Shown one piece after another: positions 32,861-42,025 of a stretch of DNA of 49,168 nucleotides. Each line of letters begins with the position of its first letter. Within the stretch, counting starts at the first letter, position 1. The DNA comes from an uncultured Mailhella sp. Lineage in GTDB: Bacteria > Desulfobacterota > Desulfovibrionia > Desulfovibrionales > Desulfovibrionaceae. The position numbers and the translations under genes were made by a program. The stretch spans positions 1 to 49,168 of the forward strand of contig CALUTB010000010.1 in assembly GCA_944323575.1 (NCBI GenBank). The letters are read 5' to 3'. Under the pieces are notes generated by a model. It was not told the DNA's origin. It saw only the letters and a program-made list of their open reading frames with translations, and made no database searches.

Positions 32861-33511
32861 TCATGTGCGGGAAATCTCCTCAAAGGCCGTCAGAAGTCGT
32901 CCGGCCGCCTTCTGCGGATCGGGAGCCGAGCACAGTTCCGACACCACGGCAAGACCGTGCGCGCCGGCCCTGATCACGGCGCCGGCGTTGTCCCCGTGTA
33001 TGCCGCCGATGGCCACCAGCGTGAGCGAGGAATGCTCCCTGGCCCAGCGAAGTCCTTCCAGTCCCCACGGCGTACAGGTATCCGTTTTCGTGGGCGTGGC
33101 AAAGACGGGACTGATCCCCGCGTAGTCGATGTCGAGTTCTTGCGCGGCCGCAAGTTCCTCGCGGGTATCCACGGAAAGTCCCACGATGGCGTCCGGACCC
33201 ATGAGACGGCGCGCATCTTCGACAGGCATGTCGCTCTGTCCCACATGCACGCCCGCCGCGCCCGAGGCCAGAGCGATGTCGACTCTGTCGTTGATGATGA
33301 CCGGGACGCCGAGAGGCTGAAGCCGGGAAACCAGTGAGCGGGCCAGCGTCAGAAATTCCCGCGTCGAGGCATCTTTTTCCCGAAGCTGCACGATGCCTGC
33401 TCCGCCGCGCACGGCGGCGAGGACCACCTCTTCCAGCGGTCTGCCGAGACAGAGTGCGCGGTCCGTGACCAGATAGACGCGGTAGTCGGCATGCTTTCTC
33501 CAGTTCGTCAT
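32861..33511 (-). CDS. thiE: Thiamine-phosphate synthase
   Basis: Joins hydroxymethylpyrimidine diphosphate and hydroxyethylthiazole phosphate to thiamine monophosphate. The 216-residue TIM barrel shows YLVTDRALC, GGAGIVQLREKDASTREF, VIINDRVDIALASGAAGVHV, VGLSVDTREE, YAGISPVFATPTKTD and the phosphate-binding VAIGGIHGDN. It lies 24 nt after thiM, so the pair would salvage thiazole to thiamine phosphate. No thiC, thiD or thiG lies in the window, and I found no TPP riboswitch upstream of the operon. Confidence 0.96.
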   Translation of the reverse strand: MTNWRKHADYRVYLVTDRALCLGRPLEEVVLAAVRGGAGIVQLREKDASTREFLTLARSLVSRLQPLGVPVIINDRVDIALASGAAGVHVGQSDMPVEDARRLMGPDAIVGLSVDTREELAAAQELDIDYAGISPVFATPTKTDTCTPWGLEGLRWAREHSSLTLVAIGGIHGDNAGAVIRAGAHGLAVVSELCSAPDPQKAAGRLLTAFEEISRT

Positions 33512-33535
33512 GATGTTTCGCCTCGCAGAAGGGAC

Positions 33536-34348
33536 TCAGCGGTCCAGACGGTCGACTCTCGCGGCGGCGTCCCCGGGGTCGAGCAGATAAAGAGCGTCCA
33601 GAAAAGCCGGGAGAAAGCTTCCCGGCCCCTTGGCCCCGGCCCCGGCCTTTTCGCCTGCCGAGGCCATGACGGCCATGGCTGCGGCCGCCGCCGTGAGGCG
33701 GTTTTCGCAGACCGCGGCATAGGCGCCGGTGACGGCGGAGGCGGAACAGCCCATGCCGGTGACGAGCGGCATAAGCGGTGAGCCGCCGCGGACGACGAGA
33801 TCGGTGTCGCCGTCGGTGATGAGATCCTTCTCGCCGCTGACGCTGACCGTGCACCCGAAGCGCCGGGCCAGAACATGGGCGGAATCAAGCGCTTCGGCGC
33901 TGCTGTTGCGACTGTCCACGCCTTTGGTGGTCACCTTGTCGGCGGAACGTATTTCCGCGGCCAGAGCCATGATTTCCGAAGCGTTGCCGCGCAGAATGTC
34001 GGGACGCACCGTGTCCAGAAGACGCAGGGAGGCACGCGTGCGCAAAGCGGAGGCTCCGGCCCCCACGGGATCGAGCACCACGGGCTTTCCCTTCTTCTTC
34101 ATGAGCGATCCGGCCAGTTCCATGCTGTCCAGCCAGACGGGATCGAGCGTGCCGATGTTGAGCACGAGGGCGGCGTCGATGGAGGTGAGATCGTCCATTT
34201 CCTCGGCGGCGTGGGCCATGAGCGGCGAGGCGTGGGCAGCCAGCAGGGCGTTGGCGGAAACTTGCATGACAACGAAGTTGGTAATGCTGTGCACGAGGGG
34301 CACGGTCTGGTACACGGCATGGATGGCGTTCAGAATCTGCTGTTTCAT
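33536..34348 (-). CDS. thiM: Hydroxyethylthiazole kinase
   Basis: Phosphorylates 4-methyl-5-(2-hydroxyethyl)thiazole, a salvage step that supplies the substrate of thiE. The 270-residue protein has PLVHSITNFVVMQVSANALL, the PVVLDPVGAGAS segment, DILRGNASEIMALA and the active-site GMGCSASAVTGAYAA with the catalytic Cys near residue 198. It overlaps maf by four bases (ATGA), so the two are translationally coupled. Confidence 0.97.
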   Translation of the reverse strand: MKQQILNAIHAVYQTVPLVHSITNFVVMQVSANALLAAHASPLMAHAAEEMDDLTSIDAALVLNIGTLDPVWLDSMELAGSLMKKKGKPVVLDPVGAGASALRTRASLRLLDTVRPDILRGNASEIMALAAEIRSADKVTTKGVDSRNSSAEALDSAHVLARRFGCTVSVSGEKDLITDGDTDLVVRGGSPLMPLVTGMGCSASAVTGAYAAVCENRLTAAAAAMAVMASAGEKAGAGAKGPGSFLPAFLDALYLLDPGDAAARVDRLDR

Positions 34349-34986
34349 GAAAACTCCCGTAACGTTTGGTTCAGGCCGATGACGCCCGTTTTCAGCAGGC
34401 GTTCCAGCACGATGTCGAGAGGCAGGCCCACCACCGTGGACCAGGATCCCCTGATGCCGCTGACAAGAAAGGCTCCTCCGTCCTGAATGCCGTAGGAACC
34501 GGCCTTGTCCAGAGGGTCGCCGCTGTCGGCGTAGGCCTCCAGAACGGATCGGGGCCAGGGGGCGAAGGTGACTTCCGTCATGTCGTCGAAGCGTTCCGTA
34601 TGGTCGTCCATGGCAAGACAGCAGGAGGTGACCACTTCGTGCGTGCGTCCGCAGAGACGGAAAAGCATGTCTGCGGCATCGTCCCTGTCCCTGGGTTTGC
34701 CGAGAATGGACGCGCCTTTTTCGTCGCGCAGGATGACGATGGTGTCGGCTGAGAGCACGGCGGGCCGGTCCTGCCGATGCGCGAGCGAGGCCAGCACGGA
34801 GCGGGCCTTGGATTCGGCGCAGCGTCCCGCATAGTGCCGCGGATCTTCGCCGGGAACGGGACGCGGTTCCGGACAGGAGGCGGGAAGGATCTCGAAATGC
34901 AGACCCGCGCTTTCAAGAAAGAGGCGTCTTCTCGGAGAACCGGAGGCCAGCACGAGAGGACGAAGCATGGTGAAGGCAGATGTCAT
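34345..34986 (-). CDS. maf: Maf-like nucleotide pyrophosphatase
   Basis: Hydrolyses non-canonical or bulk nucleoside triphosphates (dTTP/UTP type or m7GTP type) to monophosphates. The 213-residue protein has the N-terminal LVLASGSPRRRLFLESAG, the central AVLSADTIVILRDEKG and ILGKPRDRDDAADML, and the DKAGSYGIQDGGAFLVSGI motif. I start at MTSAFTMLRPL because a GGA lies upstream; the second Met, six codons on, has no Shine-Dalgarno. It leads the maf-thiM-thiE operon; a functional link to thiamine is not obvious. Confidence 0.93.
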   Translation of the reverse strand: MTSAFTMLRPLVLASGSPRRRLFLESAGLHFEILPASCPEPRPVPGEDPRHYAGRCAESKARSVLASLAHRQDRPAVLSADTIVILRDEKGASILGKPRDRDDAADMLFRLCGRTHEVVTSCCLAMDDHTERFDDMTEVTFAPWPRSVLEAYADSGDPLDKAGSYGIQDGGAFLVSGIRGSWSTVVGLPLDIVLERLLKTGVIGLNQTLREFS

Positions 34987-35155
34987 GAGCGTTTTCCGTA
35001 CGGATGACGATGAGCGGCGCGGCGCAGGTCCTGAAGGGAGCGTGTCCTTCGCCCCGGGCCGAAGAAACGGGAACGCGACGCCGCAGGAGGAATCCGCTCC
35101 GATTCTTAGCGTCTCCGCGGCAAAAATCAATCCCGGAAGCGGGGCGTATGCGCTC

Positions 35156-35184
35156 TTGGCTACTTTTCATTTATGGTGTATGAT
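35156..35184 (+). promoter_or_regulatory. Sigma-70-type promoter for argD
   Basis: TTGGCT (35156-35161) is 17 bp from TATGAT (35179-35184). The leader to the argD ATG is about 60 nt. Confidence 0.72.
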
Positions 35185-35251
35185 GCCCCCGTTATTTACG
35201 TCTGCATTGTGACGGCGCAGGAAAATACCAGTTTCATGGGGACATCAGACA

Positions 35252-36457
35252 ATGAGCGAAGCTTTCGAAAGACTGAAGGAAAGGGAAAAGGCCTTTATGT
35301 GCCGGACGTACTCGCGGTATCCGCTGGGCATAGTCCGAGGCAAGGGTTCCCGGCTTTGGGATGTTGACGGCAGGGAATATGTCGACCTACTGGCCGGCAT
35401 CGCCGTCATCGGTCTCGGTCACTGCAATGAGGAAATTGCGGAAGTGATGGCCCGACAGGCGCGAAAGCTGGTTCATGTGAGCAATCTTTTCTATCAGGAA
35501 GAGCAGCTCGACTATGCGGAGAAGCTGCTTTCCACAAGTCATGCGGGCAAGGTGTTCTTCTGCAATTCCGGCGCGGAAAGCAACGAAGCCGCCATCAAGA
35601 TCGCCAGACGCTATCAGCGGGTGGTGAAGGGCCGCGACGCATGGGAGATCATCACGCTCTCCAACTGCTTCCACGGCCGCACGCTGGCCACGCTGGCCGC
35701 CACGGGCAAGCATACCGAAGGTTTCGAGCCCGAGGCTCCCGGCTTCGGACGGGTGCCGTGGGGTGATCTGGACGCGCTGGAAAAGGCCATCAGACCCACT
35801 ACCGCGGCCGTGCTCTTTGAGGCCATTCAGGGTGAGGGCGGCATCATTCCCGTCACGCAGGAGTATGCCGACGGCATCGTCGACATCTGCCGTCGCCACG
35901 GCGTGCTCGTCATGTGCGACGAAGTGCAGGCCGGCATGGGCCGCAGCGGAAAATGGTGGGGCTTCCAGAACTTCGGTCTTGAGCCGGACGTGTTCACGAG
36001 TGCCAAGTCCATGGCCAACGGTCTCCCGCTCGGCGCCATGATGGCCACCGACGAGGTGGCACAGGGCTTCGACTACGGCAGCCACGCCACCACCTTCGGC
36101 GGCGGAGCGCTGGTCACGGCCGTGGGACTCAAGGTGCTTGAAATCATGGAACGCGATCATCTTGTGGAACGCGCAGCGGAACTCGGCGAGAGGGCGCGGG
36201 CGCGGTTCCGTGCGCTCGGCGAACGGATGCCCGGCGTGATTCGCGAGGTGCGCGGTCTGGGCCTTCTCATCGGCATCGAGCTTGAGATGTCCGATGAAAA
36301 GGCACGCAAGGTATGGCTTTCTCTCATGGAGCGGGGATTCATTTTGAATATTACCTATGGTCCCACGTTGCGCCTGCTTCCGCCTCTGACCATTGATGAG
36401 GCGGATCTTGAGGCATTCACAGAGGCGCTTGAGAAGGTGCTGCGCGAGCAGGCCTAG
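35252..36457 (+). CDS. argD: Acetylornithine aminotransferase
   Basis: PLP enzyme that makes N-acetylornithine from N-acetylglutamate semialdehyde in arginine synthesis; many also act in the DAP pathway. The 401-residue protein has YPLGIVRGKGSRLWDVDGRE, FFCNSGAESNEAAIKIARRY, NCFHGRTLATLAATG, the PLP-binding Asp in VLVMCDEVQAGMGRSG, the PLP Lys in TSAKSMANGLPLGAM and HATTFGGGALV. It is followed by a hairpin and the pyr genes; with no promoter seen between, some read-through into pyrC is possible. It shares no intermediate with pyrimidine synthesis, except that both pathways draw on carbamoyl phosphate. Confidence 0.96.
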   Translation: MSEAFERLKEREKAFMCRTYSRYPLGIVRGKGSRLWDVDGREYVDLLAGIAVIGLGHCNEEIAEVMARQARKLVHVSNLFYQEEQLDYAEKLLSTSHAGKVFFCNSGAESNEAAIKIARRYQRVVKGRDAWEIITLSNCFHGRTLATLAATGKHTEGFEPEAPGFGRVPWGDLDALEKAIRPTTAAVLFEAIQGEGGIIPVTQEYADGIVDICRRHGVLVMCDEVQAGMGRSGKWWGFQNFGLEPDVFTSAKSMANGLPLGAMMATDEVAQGFDYGSHATTFGGGALVTAVGLKVLEIMERDHLVERAAELGERARARFRALGERMPGVIREVRGLGLLIGIELEMSDEKARKVWLSLMERGFILNITYGPTLRLLPPLTIDEADLEAFTEALEKVLREQA

Positions 36458-36464
36458 TGTTTCC

Positions 36465-36494
36465 GGCGGCATCCGCGTTCGCACGGATGCCGCC
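36465..36494 (+). terminator. Hairpin after argD
   Basis: The 11-bp perfect arms GGCGGCATCCG and CGGATGCCGCC with an 8-nt loop start 7 nt after the stop. No U-tract follows (TTCCGT), so termination may be partial. Confidence 0.55.
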
Positions 36495-36553
36495 TTCCGT
36501 GCCGATCTTCCGACGCGGGACGTTTTCCGTTGGCGTCGCGTTCAGGAACATGT

Positions 36554-36574
36554 CCGGCTCCGCGCCGGTTTTTT
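36554..36574 (+). terminator. Terminator-like hairpin directly before the pyrC ribosome binding site
   Basis: The all-GC stem CCGGC/GCCGG with a 5-nt loop is followed by T6. The AGGGAG Shine-Dalgarno of pyrC begins 2 nt later. An upstream hairpin CGACGC/GCGTCG (36511-36538) might compete or act as a pause. The arrangement suits transcription attenuation of the pyr operon, but the stem is short. Confidence 0.5.
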
Positions 36575-36586
36575 CAGGGAGCTTTC

Positions 36587-37855
36587 ATGGATTGCGTGCT
36601 GAGAAACGCCGAAGTGTACAGGCCTTCCGGCTTTGCGAAGAACGACGTGCTGGTCCGGAACGGCAGGATAGAGCGCATCTCCCCGCAGATACCTCCCGTG
36701 GAGGGCGTATCGGAATTCGATATGAGCGGCTGCTGCATCGTTCCCGGCCTCGTAGATGTCCATGTGCATTTCCGTGAGCCGGGTTTTTCATGCAAGGAGA
36801 CCATGCGCACGGGGTCTCTTGCGGCGGCGCACGGAGGCTATACCACGGTGTGCTCCATGCCCAATCTGAATCCTGCGCCGGATACGGTCGAGCATCTTGA
36901 AAGACAGCTTGAGATCATCCGCCGCGACGCCGTGATCCGGGTGATTCCCTACGGAACCATCACCATGGAGGAGAAGGGCCGCAGTCTGTCGGACATGGAA
37001 GGCATGGCACCCTTTGTTGCGGGGTTTTCCGACGACGGACGCGGCGTGCAGGATGAGGGCATGATGCGCGAGGCCATGACCGAGGCCGGAAGACTGGGAA
37101 AGATCATTGCCGCCCACTGCGAGGTGAACGAGCTGCTCCGCGGCGGATACATCCACGACGGCCGGTACGCGCACGCCCACGGACACCGGGGCATCTGCTC
37201 CGAAAGCGAGTGGGGCCAGATCGCCCGGGACGTGGCCCTCGCGCGCGAAACCGGCGTGCGCTATCATGTCTGCCACATTTCCACGAAGGAAAGCGTCGAC
37301 ATCATACGCCGGGCCAGGGCGGAGGGCGTGGACGTCACCTGCGAGACCGGACCGCATTATCTGGTGCTCTGCGACGGCGATCTTCAGGAAGACGGACGCT
37401 TCAAGATGAATCCGCCTCTGCGCGGCGAAGAGGACAGGGCGGCGCTCATCGATGGCGTTCTGGACGGCACGGTGGGCATGATCGCCACCGACCATGCTCC
37501 GCACGAGGCCTCCGCCAAGAACAGAGGTCTTGAGAAGAGCGCCATGGGCGTGGTCGGTCTGGAAACGGCCTTTGCGGTCATGTATACCCATTTCGTGCGG
37601 AAGGGCGTGCTTTCGCTGGAGAAGCTCGTGGAGCTCATGTCGGTGCAGCCGGCGAGGCGTTTCGGCATCGGAGCCTTCCTTGAGGAAGGGCAGCCCGCCG
37701 ATCTGGCGGTGTTCGATCTTTCCCGCGAGTGGGTGGTGAATCCGGAGGAATTCTTCAGCATGGGGCGCGCCACGCCCTTTGCCGGCGATACGCTTTTCGG
37801 CCGCTGCGTGCTGACGCTGGTCGGCGGCGAGGCGGCATGGAACGAAAGAGCGTGA
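36587..37855 (+). CDS. pyrC: Dihydroorotase
   Basis: Zinc enzyme that cyclises carbamoyl aspartate to dihydroorotate, step three of pyrimidine synthesis. The 422-residue class I enzyme has the metal-binding HxH in VPGLVDVHVHFREPGF (His59, His61), KETMRTGSLAAAHGGYTTVC, AHCEV, the His of YHVCHISTKESV and IATDHAPHEASAKN. Length and motifs fit the Bacillus-type enzyme and not E. coli PyrC (348 residues). Start chosen at MDCVLRNAEV because AGGGAG lies 5 nt upstream. First gene of the pyr cluster. Confidence 0.96.
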   Translation: MDCVLRNAEVYRPSGFAKNDVLVRNGRIERISPQIPPVEGVSEFDMSGCCIVPGLVDVHVHFREPGFSCKETMRTGSLAAAHGGYTTVCSMPNLNPAPDTVEHLERQLEIIRRDAVIRVIPYGTITMEEKGRSLSDMEGMAPFVAGFSDDGRGVQDEGMMREAMTEAGRLGKIIAAHCEVNELLRGGYIHDGRYAHAHGHRGICSESEWGQIARDVALARETGVRYHVCHISTKESVDIIRRARAEGVDVTCETGPHYLVLCDGDLQEDGRFKMNPPLRGEEDRAALIDGVLDGTVGMIATDHAPHEASAKNRGLEKSAMGVVGLETAFAVMYTHFVRKGVLSLEKLVELMSVQPARRFGIGAFLEEGQPADLAVFDLSREWVVNPEEFFSMGRATPFAGDTLFGRCVLTLVGGEAAWNERA

Positions 37856-37958
37856 CGGACCAGGCGTTCCGTCAGGCGCCGCCGCATCCGCGTCTTCCGG
37901 CGCGCCTCGTGGCGGACGCCGTTCTCTGCAACAGAAAAACATCATGTGCGGAGCCAGC

Positions 37959-38696
37959 ATGAAACAGGGAATATATACGATAGTCGGACATGAGCCGCTG
38001 ACGAAGGATGTGTACCGCATGGTGCTCTCCGGGGACACGTCTGCCATGACCATGCCCGGACAGTTCATCGAGATCGGTCTGCCGGGCTTTTTCCTGCGCC
38101 GTCCCATTTCCGTGTGCGACTATGACGAGTCGACCATCACCATCATCTACAAGGTCGTGGGACAGGGCACGGATGTCATGTCGAAGATGCAGAAGGGCGA
38201 AACGCTGGATGCCCTGGTCGGCCTCGGACACGGCTTCGAGGTGGAGAGGAGCGGCGATGACCCGCTTCTCGTGGGCGGCGGCGTGGGCGTGCCTCCGCTG
38301 TACCATCTGGCGAAGAGGCTTCTTGCCGCGGGCAGAGAGGTGACGGTCATACTCGGCTTCAACAGGGCCGCGGAAATTTTCTATGCGGACGAGTTCGAGC
38401 GGCTCGGAGCGCGCGTCGTCGTGACCACCGTGGACGGAAGCGTGGGCGTGAAGGGCTTCGTCACCGACGCGCTTCCGGAGAAGTTCAGTCATGTGTACAG
38501 CTGCGGTCCCATGCCCATGCTGCGTGCCCTGTACGGCGCCACGCAGGGCGTAGGCGGGGAGTTCAGCCTTGAGGAGCGCATGGGATGCGGCTTCGGCGCG
38601 TGCATGGGATGCAGCATCATGACGAAGAACGGCAGCAGACGCGTGTGCAAGGACGGACCCGTGTTCGACAAGGAGGTGCTGGCATGGCAGATCTGA
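37959..38696 (+). CDS. pyrK: Dihydroorotate dehydrogenase electron transfer subunit
   Basis: FAD and [2Fe-2S] subunit that passes electrons from PyrD to NAD+. The 245-residue protein has the FAD-binding FFLRRPISVCDYDESTI, the NAD-binding DPLLVGGGVGVPPLYHLA, YSCGPMPMLRA and the cluster cysteines in GCGFGACMGCSIMTKNGSRR followed by VC. GGAG precedes MKQGIYTIVG; an ATG five codons earlier is less likely. It overlaps pyrD by 13 nt, consistent with the PyrK2-PyrD2 complex of class 1B. Confidence 0.96.
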   Translation: MKQGIYTIVGHEPLTKDVYRMVLSGDTSAMTMPGQFIEIGLPGFFLRRPISVCDYDESTITIIYKVVGQGTDVMSKMQKGETLDALVGLGHGFEVERSGDDPLLVGGGVGVPPLYHLAKRLLAAGREVTVILGFNRAAEIFYADEFERLGARVVVTTVDGSVGVKGFVTDALPEKFSHVYSCGPMPMLRALYGATQGVGGEFSLEERMGCGFGACMGCSIMTKNGSRRVCKDGPVFDKEVLAWQI

Positions 38697-39595
38697 AAGT
38701 AACGCTCAGCGGACTGGAACTCGACAATCCGATCATCCCTGCGAGCGGCACCTTCGGCTACGGCTACGAGTTCGCCGAGCTTTACGACATCAATATTCTC
38801 GGTTCCTTTTCCTTCAAGGGAACCACGCTGGAGCCGCGCTTCGGCAATCCCACGCCCCGCATCGCGGAAACGCCTTCGGGCATGATCAACGCCGTGGGCA
38901 TGCAGAATCCCGGCATCGACAGGGTGATCAGCGAGGAGCTGCCCCGCCTGAAGAAGTGCTTCCATAAAAAGGTCGTGGCCAACATCGGCGGCTTTTCCGT
39001 GGAGGAATACGCCGAATGCTGCGCCCGCATCGACAGGGAAGAGCAGGTGGGCATCATCGAGGTGAACGTGAGCTGCCCCAACGTGCACAACGGCTGCATG
39101 AGCTTCGGCACGGATCCCCTCGGCATTTCCGCCGTGACGAAGGCCGTGAAGGCCGTGACGAAGAAGCCCGTGTACGTGAAGCTCTCGCCCAACGTCACCG
39201 ACATCGTGCCTCTGGCCGCGGCCGCGGCTGAGGCCGGCGCCGACGGCATAAGCCTCATCAACACGCTGCTCGGCATGCGCATCGACCTGCGCACGAAAAA
39301 GCCCGTCATCGCCAACCGTATGGGCGGATTTTCCGGCAGCGCCATTCTGCCCGTGGCGCTGCGCATGGTCTATCAGGTCTACGAGGCCGTGAAGCTTCCC
39401 ATCATCGGCATGGGCGGCGTGACCTCGGCCCGCGACGTGATCGAAATGATGCTGGCGGGCGCCACGGCCGTGGAGGTCGGCGCGGCCAATCTGATCGATC
39501 CGTGGGCCTGTCCGAAGATTCTTGCCGAACTGCCCGCCGTCATGGAACAGTACGGCATAACCTCCCTCAGGGACATCATCGGAGGAGCGCACTGA
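38684..39595 (+). CDS. pyrD: Dihydroorotate dehydrogenase, class 1B catalytic subunit
   Basis: FMN enzyme that oxidises dihydroorotate to orotate using NAD+ through PyrK. The 303-residue protein has [40 protein letters not shown], the catalytic Cys in [43 protein letters not shown] and [20 protein letters not shown]. Catalytic Cys (not Ser) and the pyrK partner mark class 1B. AGGAGG lies 7 nt before the start. It overlaps pyrF by one base. Confidence 0.97.
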   Translation: MADLKVTLSGLELDNPIIPASGTFGYGYEFAELYDINILGSFSFKGTTLEPRFGNPTPRIAETPSGMINAVGMQNPGIDRVISEELPRLKKCFHKKVVANIGGFSVEEYAECCARIDREEQVGIIEVNVSCPNVHNGCMSFGTDPLGISAVTKAVKAVTKKPVYVKLSPNVTDIVPLAAAAAEAGADGISLINTLLGMRIDLRTKKPVIANRMGGFSGSAILPVALRMVYQVYEAVKLPIIGMGGVTSARDVIEMMLAGATAVEVGAANLIDPWACPKILAELPAVMEQYGITSLRDIIGGAH

Positions 39596-40302
39596 TGCAT
39601 ACGATCAACAAGGACGTCATGGTGGCCTGCGACTTCAGCAGCCGGGCCGAAGTCATGGACTTTCTCGGTCTGTTCACGCAGGAGAAGCCCTTCGTGAAGA
39701 TAGGCATGGAACTCTATTATGCCGAAGGTCCCGACATCGTGCGGGCCGTCAAGGCCCGCGGCCATCGCATTTTTCTCGATCTCAAGCTGCACGACATTCC
39801 CAATACGGTGCGCAGGGCCATGGCCGTGCTGAGCGCGCTGGACGTGGACATGTGCAATGTGCACGCCGCCGGAACCGTGACCATGATGCAGGACGCCCTG
39901 AAGGGACTGACCCGTCCCGATGGCAGCCGTCCCCTGCTCATTGCGGTCACGCAGCTCACCTCCACGAGCGAGGAGAGAATGCGCGAGGATCTGCTCATCG
40001 ACCGTCCTCTGGACGAGGTGGTCATGCACTACGCCTCCCGCGCCAGGTTCGCCGGTCTGGACGGCGTGGTCTGCTCCCCGCTCGAGGCCGGAAAGGTGCA
40101 CGAAGCGTGCGGACGCGACTTTCTGACCGTGACTCCCGGCGTGCGCTTCGCCGACGGGGAGAAGGGCGATCAGGTGCGCGTGACCACGCCCGCCCGCGCC
40201 AGGGAACTCGGTTCCGACTTCATCGTGGTGGGACGCCCCATCACGCAGGCCGATGATCCCGTGGCGGCCTATCGCCGCTGCGTCAGCGAATTTCTCGGGT
40301 AG
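39595..40302 (+). CDS. pyrF: Orotidine 5'-phosphate decarboxylase
   Basis: Decarboxylates OMP to UMP, the last step of the pathway. The 235-residue barrel has [32 protein letters not shown], the catalytic [13 protein letters not shown] (Asp62, Lys64, Asp67), a conserved VTQLTS and the phosphate-binding TPGVRF and [14 protein letters not shown]. The start overlaps the pyrD stop (TGATG) and GGAGGAG precedes it. Confidence 0.97.
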   Translation: MHTINKDVMVACDFSSRAEVMDFLGLFTQEKPFVKIGMELYYAEGPDIVRAVKARGHRIFLDLKLHDIPNTVRRAMAVLSALDVDMCNVHAAGTVTMMQDALKGLTRPDGSRPLLIAVTQLTSTSEERMREDLLIDRPLDEVVMHYASRARFAGLDGVVCSPLEAGKVHEACGRDFLTVTPGVRFADGEKGDQVRVTTPARARELGSDFIVVGRPITQADDPVAAYRRCVSEFLG

Positions 40303-40308
40303 GCGCCG

Positions 40309-40330
40309 GAGGGCCGGTGTTCCGGCCCTC
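40309..40330 (+). other. Intercistronic hairpin between pyrF and pyrE
   Basis: The 9-bp perfect arms GAGGGCCGG and CCGGCCCTC with a 4-nt loop start 7 nt after pyrF. No U-tract follows. It may stabilise the upstream message or reduce read-through; the pyrF-pyrE gap (164 nt) is the largest in the pyr cluster. Confidence 0.5.
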
Positions 40331-40466
40331 GCGGCGCGCCGCGCTCCGTATCCCTCCGGAGGCGGTGCGGCACGTTCCCAGCTGTCCGTGACCGCATCGC
40401 AGGCGCGGTGTTCAGAAGTCCGCCGGACAGGCGGACGGATCCATCATCTTCAAGGAGTCATCATTC

Positions 40467-41108
40467 ATGGATTCCCGTCAGAAACGTATTGCCGGTGATC
40501 TGCTTTCCATCAGGGCGGTGTTCTTCCGTCCCGACGAGCCCTTCATCTGGGCAAGCGGCATCAAGAGTCCCGTGTACTGCGACAACCGTCTCACCCTGAC
40601 CGCGCCCGAGGTGCGCAACGACGTGGAAAACGCCCTTGCCGACGTCGTGCGCGAGCAGTACCCCGACTGCGAGGTGCTCATGGGCACGAGTACCGCCGGC
40701 ATCGCCCATGCGGCCATCGTGGGACACATCATGGGATTGCCCATGGGCTATGTCCGTTCCAGCGCCAAGGATCACGGCCGCGGCAATCAGATCGAGGGCC
40801 GTCTGGAACCCGGTCAGAAGGTCGTGGTCATCGAGGATCTCATCTCCACGGCCGGCAGCGTGCTTGAAGTGGTCAAGGTCCTGCGCGACGCCGGCGCCGA
40901 CGTGCTCGGCGTGGCCAGCATCTTCACCTACGGCATGAAGAAGGGTCTCGATCGTCTGGCCGAGGCGGGCGTGAAGAACGTGAGCCTCACCAACTTCGAC
41001 ACCATCGCCGAAGTGGCTGCGGAAAGCGGCTACATCCGCAGAGAGGACGTGGCCCGTCTCATCGCCTTCCGCGACAATCCTTCCGACGAAAGCTGGATCG
41101 GAGCGTAG
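40467..41108 (+). CDS. pyrE: Orotate phosphoribosyltransferase
   Basis: Transfers the phosphoribosyl group of PRPP to orotate, giving OMP. The 213-residue protein has [56 protein letters not shown] and the PRPP loop [25 protein letters not shown] precedes the start. pyrB begins 1 nt after the stop. Confidence 0.97.
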   Translation: MDSRQKRIAGDLLSIRAVFFRPDEPFIWASGIKSPVYCDNRLTLTAPEVRNDVENALADVVREQYPDCEVLMGTSTAGIAHAAIVGHIMGLPMGYVRSSAKDHGRGNQIEGRLEPGQKVVVIEDLISTAGSVLEVVKVLRDAGADVLGVASIFTYGMKKGLDRLAEAGVKNVSLTNFDTIAEVAAESGYIRREDVARLIAFRDNPSDESWIGA

Positions 41109-41109
41109 C

Positions 41110-42024
41110 ATGGAAAGTCTGATCGACATCCGCGATCTTTCGACGCAGGACATCGACAAGCTCCTCGCCACGGCTCTGGACATCATTGCCGATCCCGCGA
41201 AGTACGCGCAGAAGTGCCGCGGCAAAAAGCTGGCCACGCTGTTCTTTGAACCGTCCACGCGTACCCGTCTCAGCTTCGAGGCCGCCATGTACGAGCTTGG
41301 CGGCAGCGTTCTCGGCTTCTCCGAAGCGCAGAGCTCCTCCGCCTCCAAGGGCGAGAGCGTGGCCGATACCGTGCGCGTGGTCAGCTGCTATGCCGACATC
41401 ATCGCCATGCGTCATCCCAAGGAAGGCGCGCCGCTCGTGGCCGCCATGAACGCCACCGTGCCCGTGATCAACGCCGGCGACGGCGGACACAACCATCCCA
41501 CGCAGACGCTTGCCGACCTGCTCACCATCTGGCGCGAGAAGGGCAGACTGAACGATCTTGTCATCGGTCTGTGCGGCGATCTCAAGTTCGGCCGCACCGT
41601 GCATTCGCTCATTGCCGCCATGTCCCGCTACGGCAACGTGAAGTTCGTGCTCATCTCGCCCGAGGAACTGCGTCTGCCCGGCTACATCCGCAAGGACGTG
41701 ATGGAAAGAAACGGCATCGCCTACGAGGAGACCACCGATCTTGCGGCGGCCATGCCCGGTCTCGACGTTCTGTACATGACCCGCGTGCAGAAGGAACGCT
41801 TCTTCAACGAGGCCGATTACATCCGGCTCAAGGACAGCTACGTGCTCACGCCGGACAAGCTGAAGAACGCCGGAGAGCATATGTGCATCATGCATCCGCT
41901 GCCCCGCGTGAACGAGATCTCCGTTGCCGTGGACAGGGATCCGAGAGCCGCCTACTTCCGGCAGGTGCTGAACGGCAAATACATGCGCATGGCGCTCATC
42001 ATGAAACTGCTGGGGGTGAACTAG
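41110..42024 (+). CDS. pyrB: Aspartate carbamoyltransferase catalytic subunit
   Basis: Condenses carbamoyl phosphate with aspartate, the first committed step. The 304-residue protein has the carbamoyl-phosphate site [20 protein letters not shown], the loop [15 protein letters not shown], the aspartate-binding MRHPKEGAP and [17 protein letters not shown], and HPLPRVNEI. The following pyrI makes a dodecameric, allosteric E. coli-type enzyme likely. Confidence 0.97.
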   Translation: MESLIDIRDLSTQDIDKLLATALDIIADPAKYAQKCRGKKLATLFFEPSTRTRLSFEAAMYELGGSVLGFSEAQSSSASKGESVADTVRVVSCYADIIAMRHPKEGAPLVAAMNATVPVINAGDGGHNHPTQTLADLLTIWREKGRLNDLVIGLCGDLKFGRTVHSLIAAMSRYGNVKFVLISPEELRLPGYIRKDVMERNGIAYEETTDLAAAMPGLDVLYMTRVQKERFFNEADYIRLKDSYVLTPDKLKNAGEHMCIMHPLPRVNEISVAVDRDPRAAYFRQVLNGKYMRMALIMKLLGVN

Positions 42025-42025
42025 C

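Noticed and set aside
34987..35251. TPP riboswitch before maf-thiM-thiE
   Set aside because: Neither CTGAGA nor the ACCTGATCTGG-type element is present on the minus strand.
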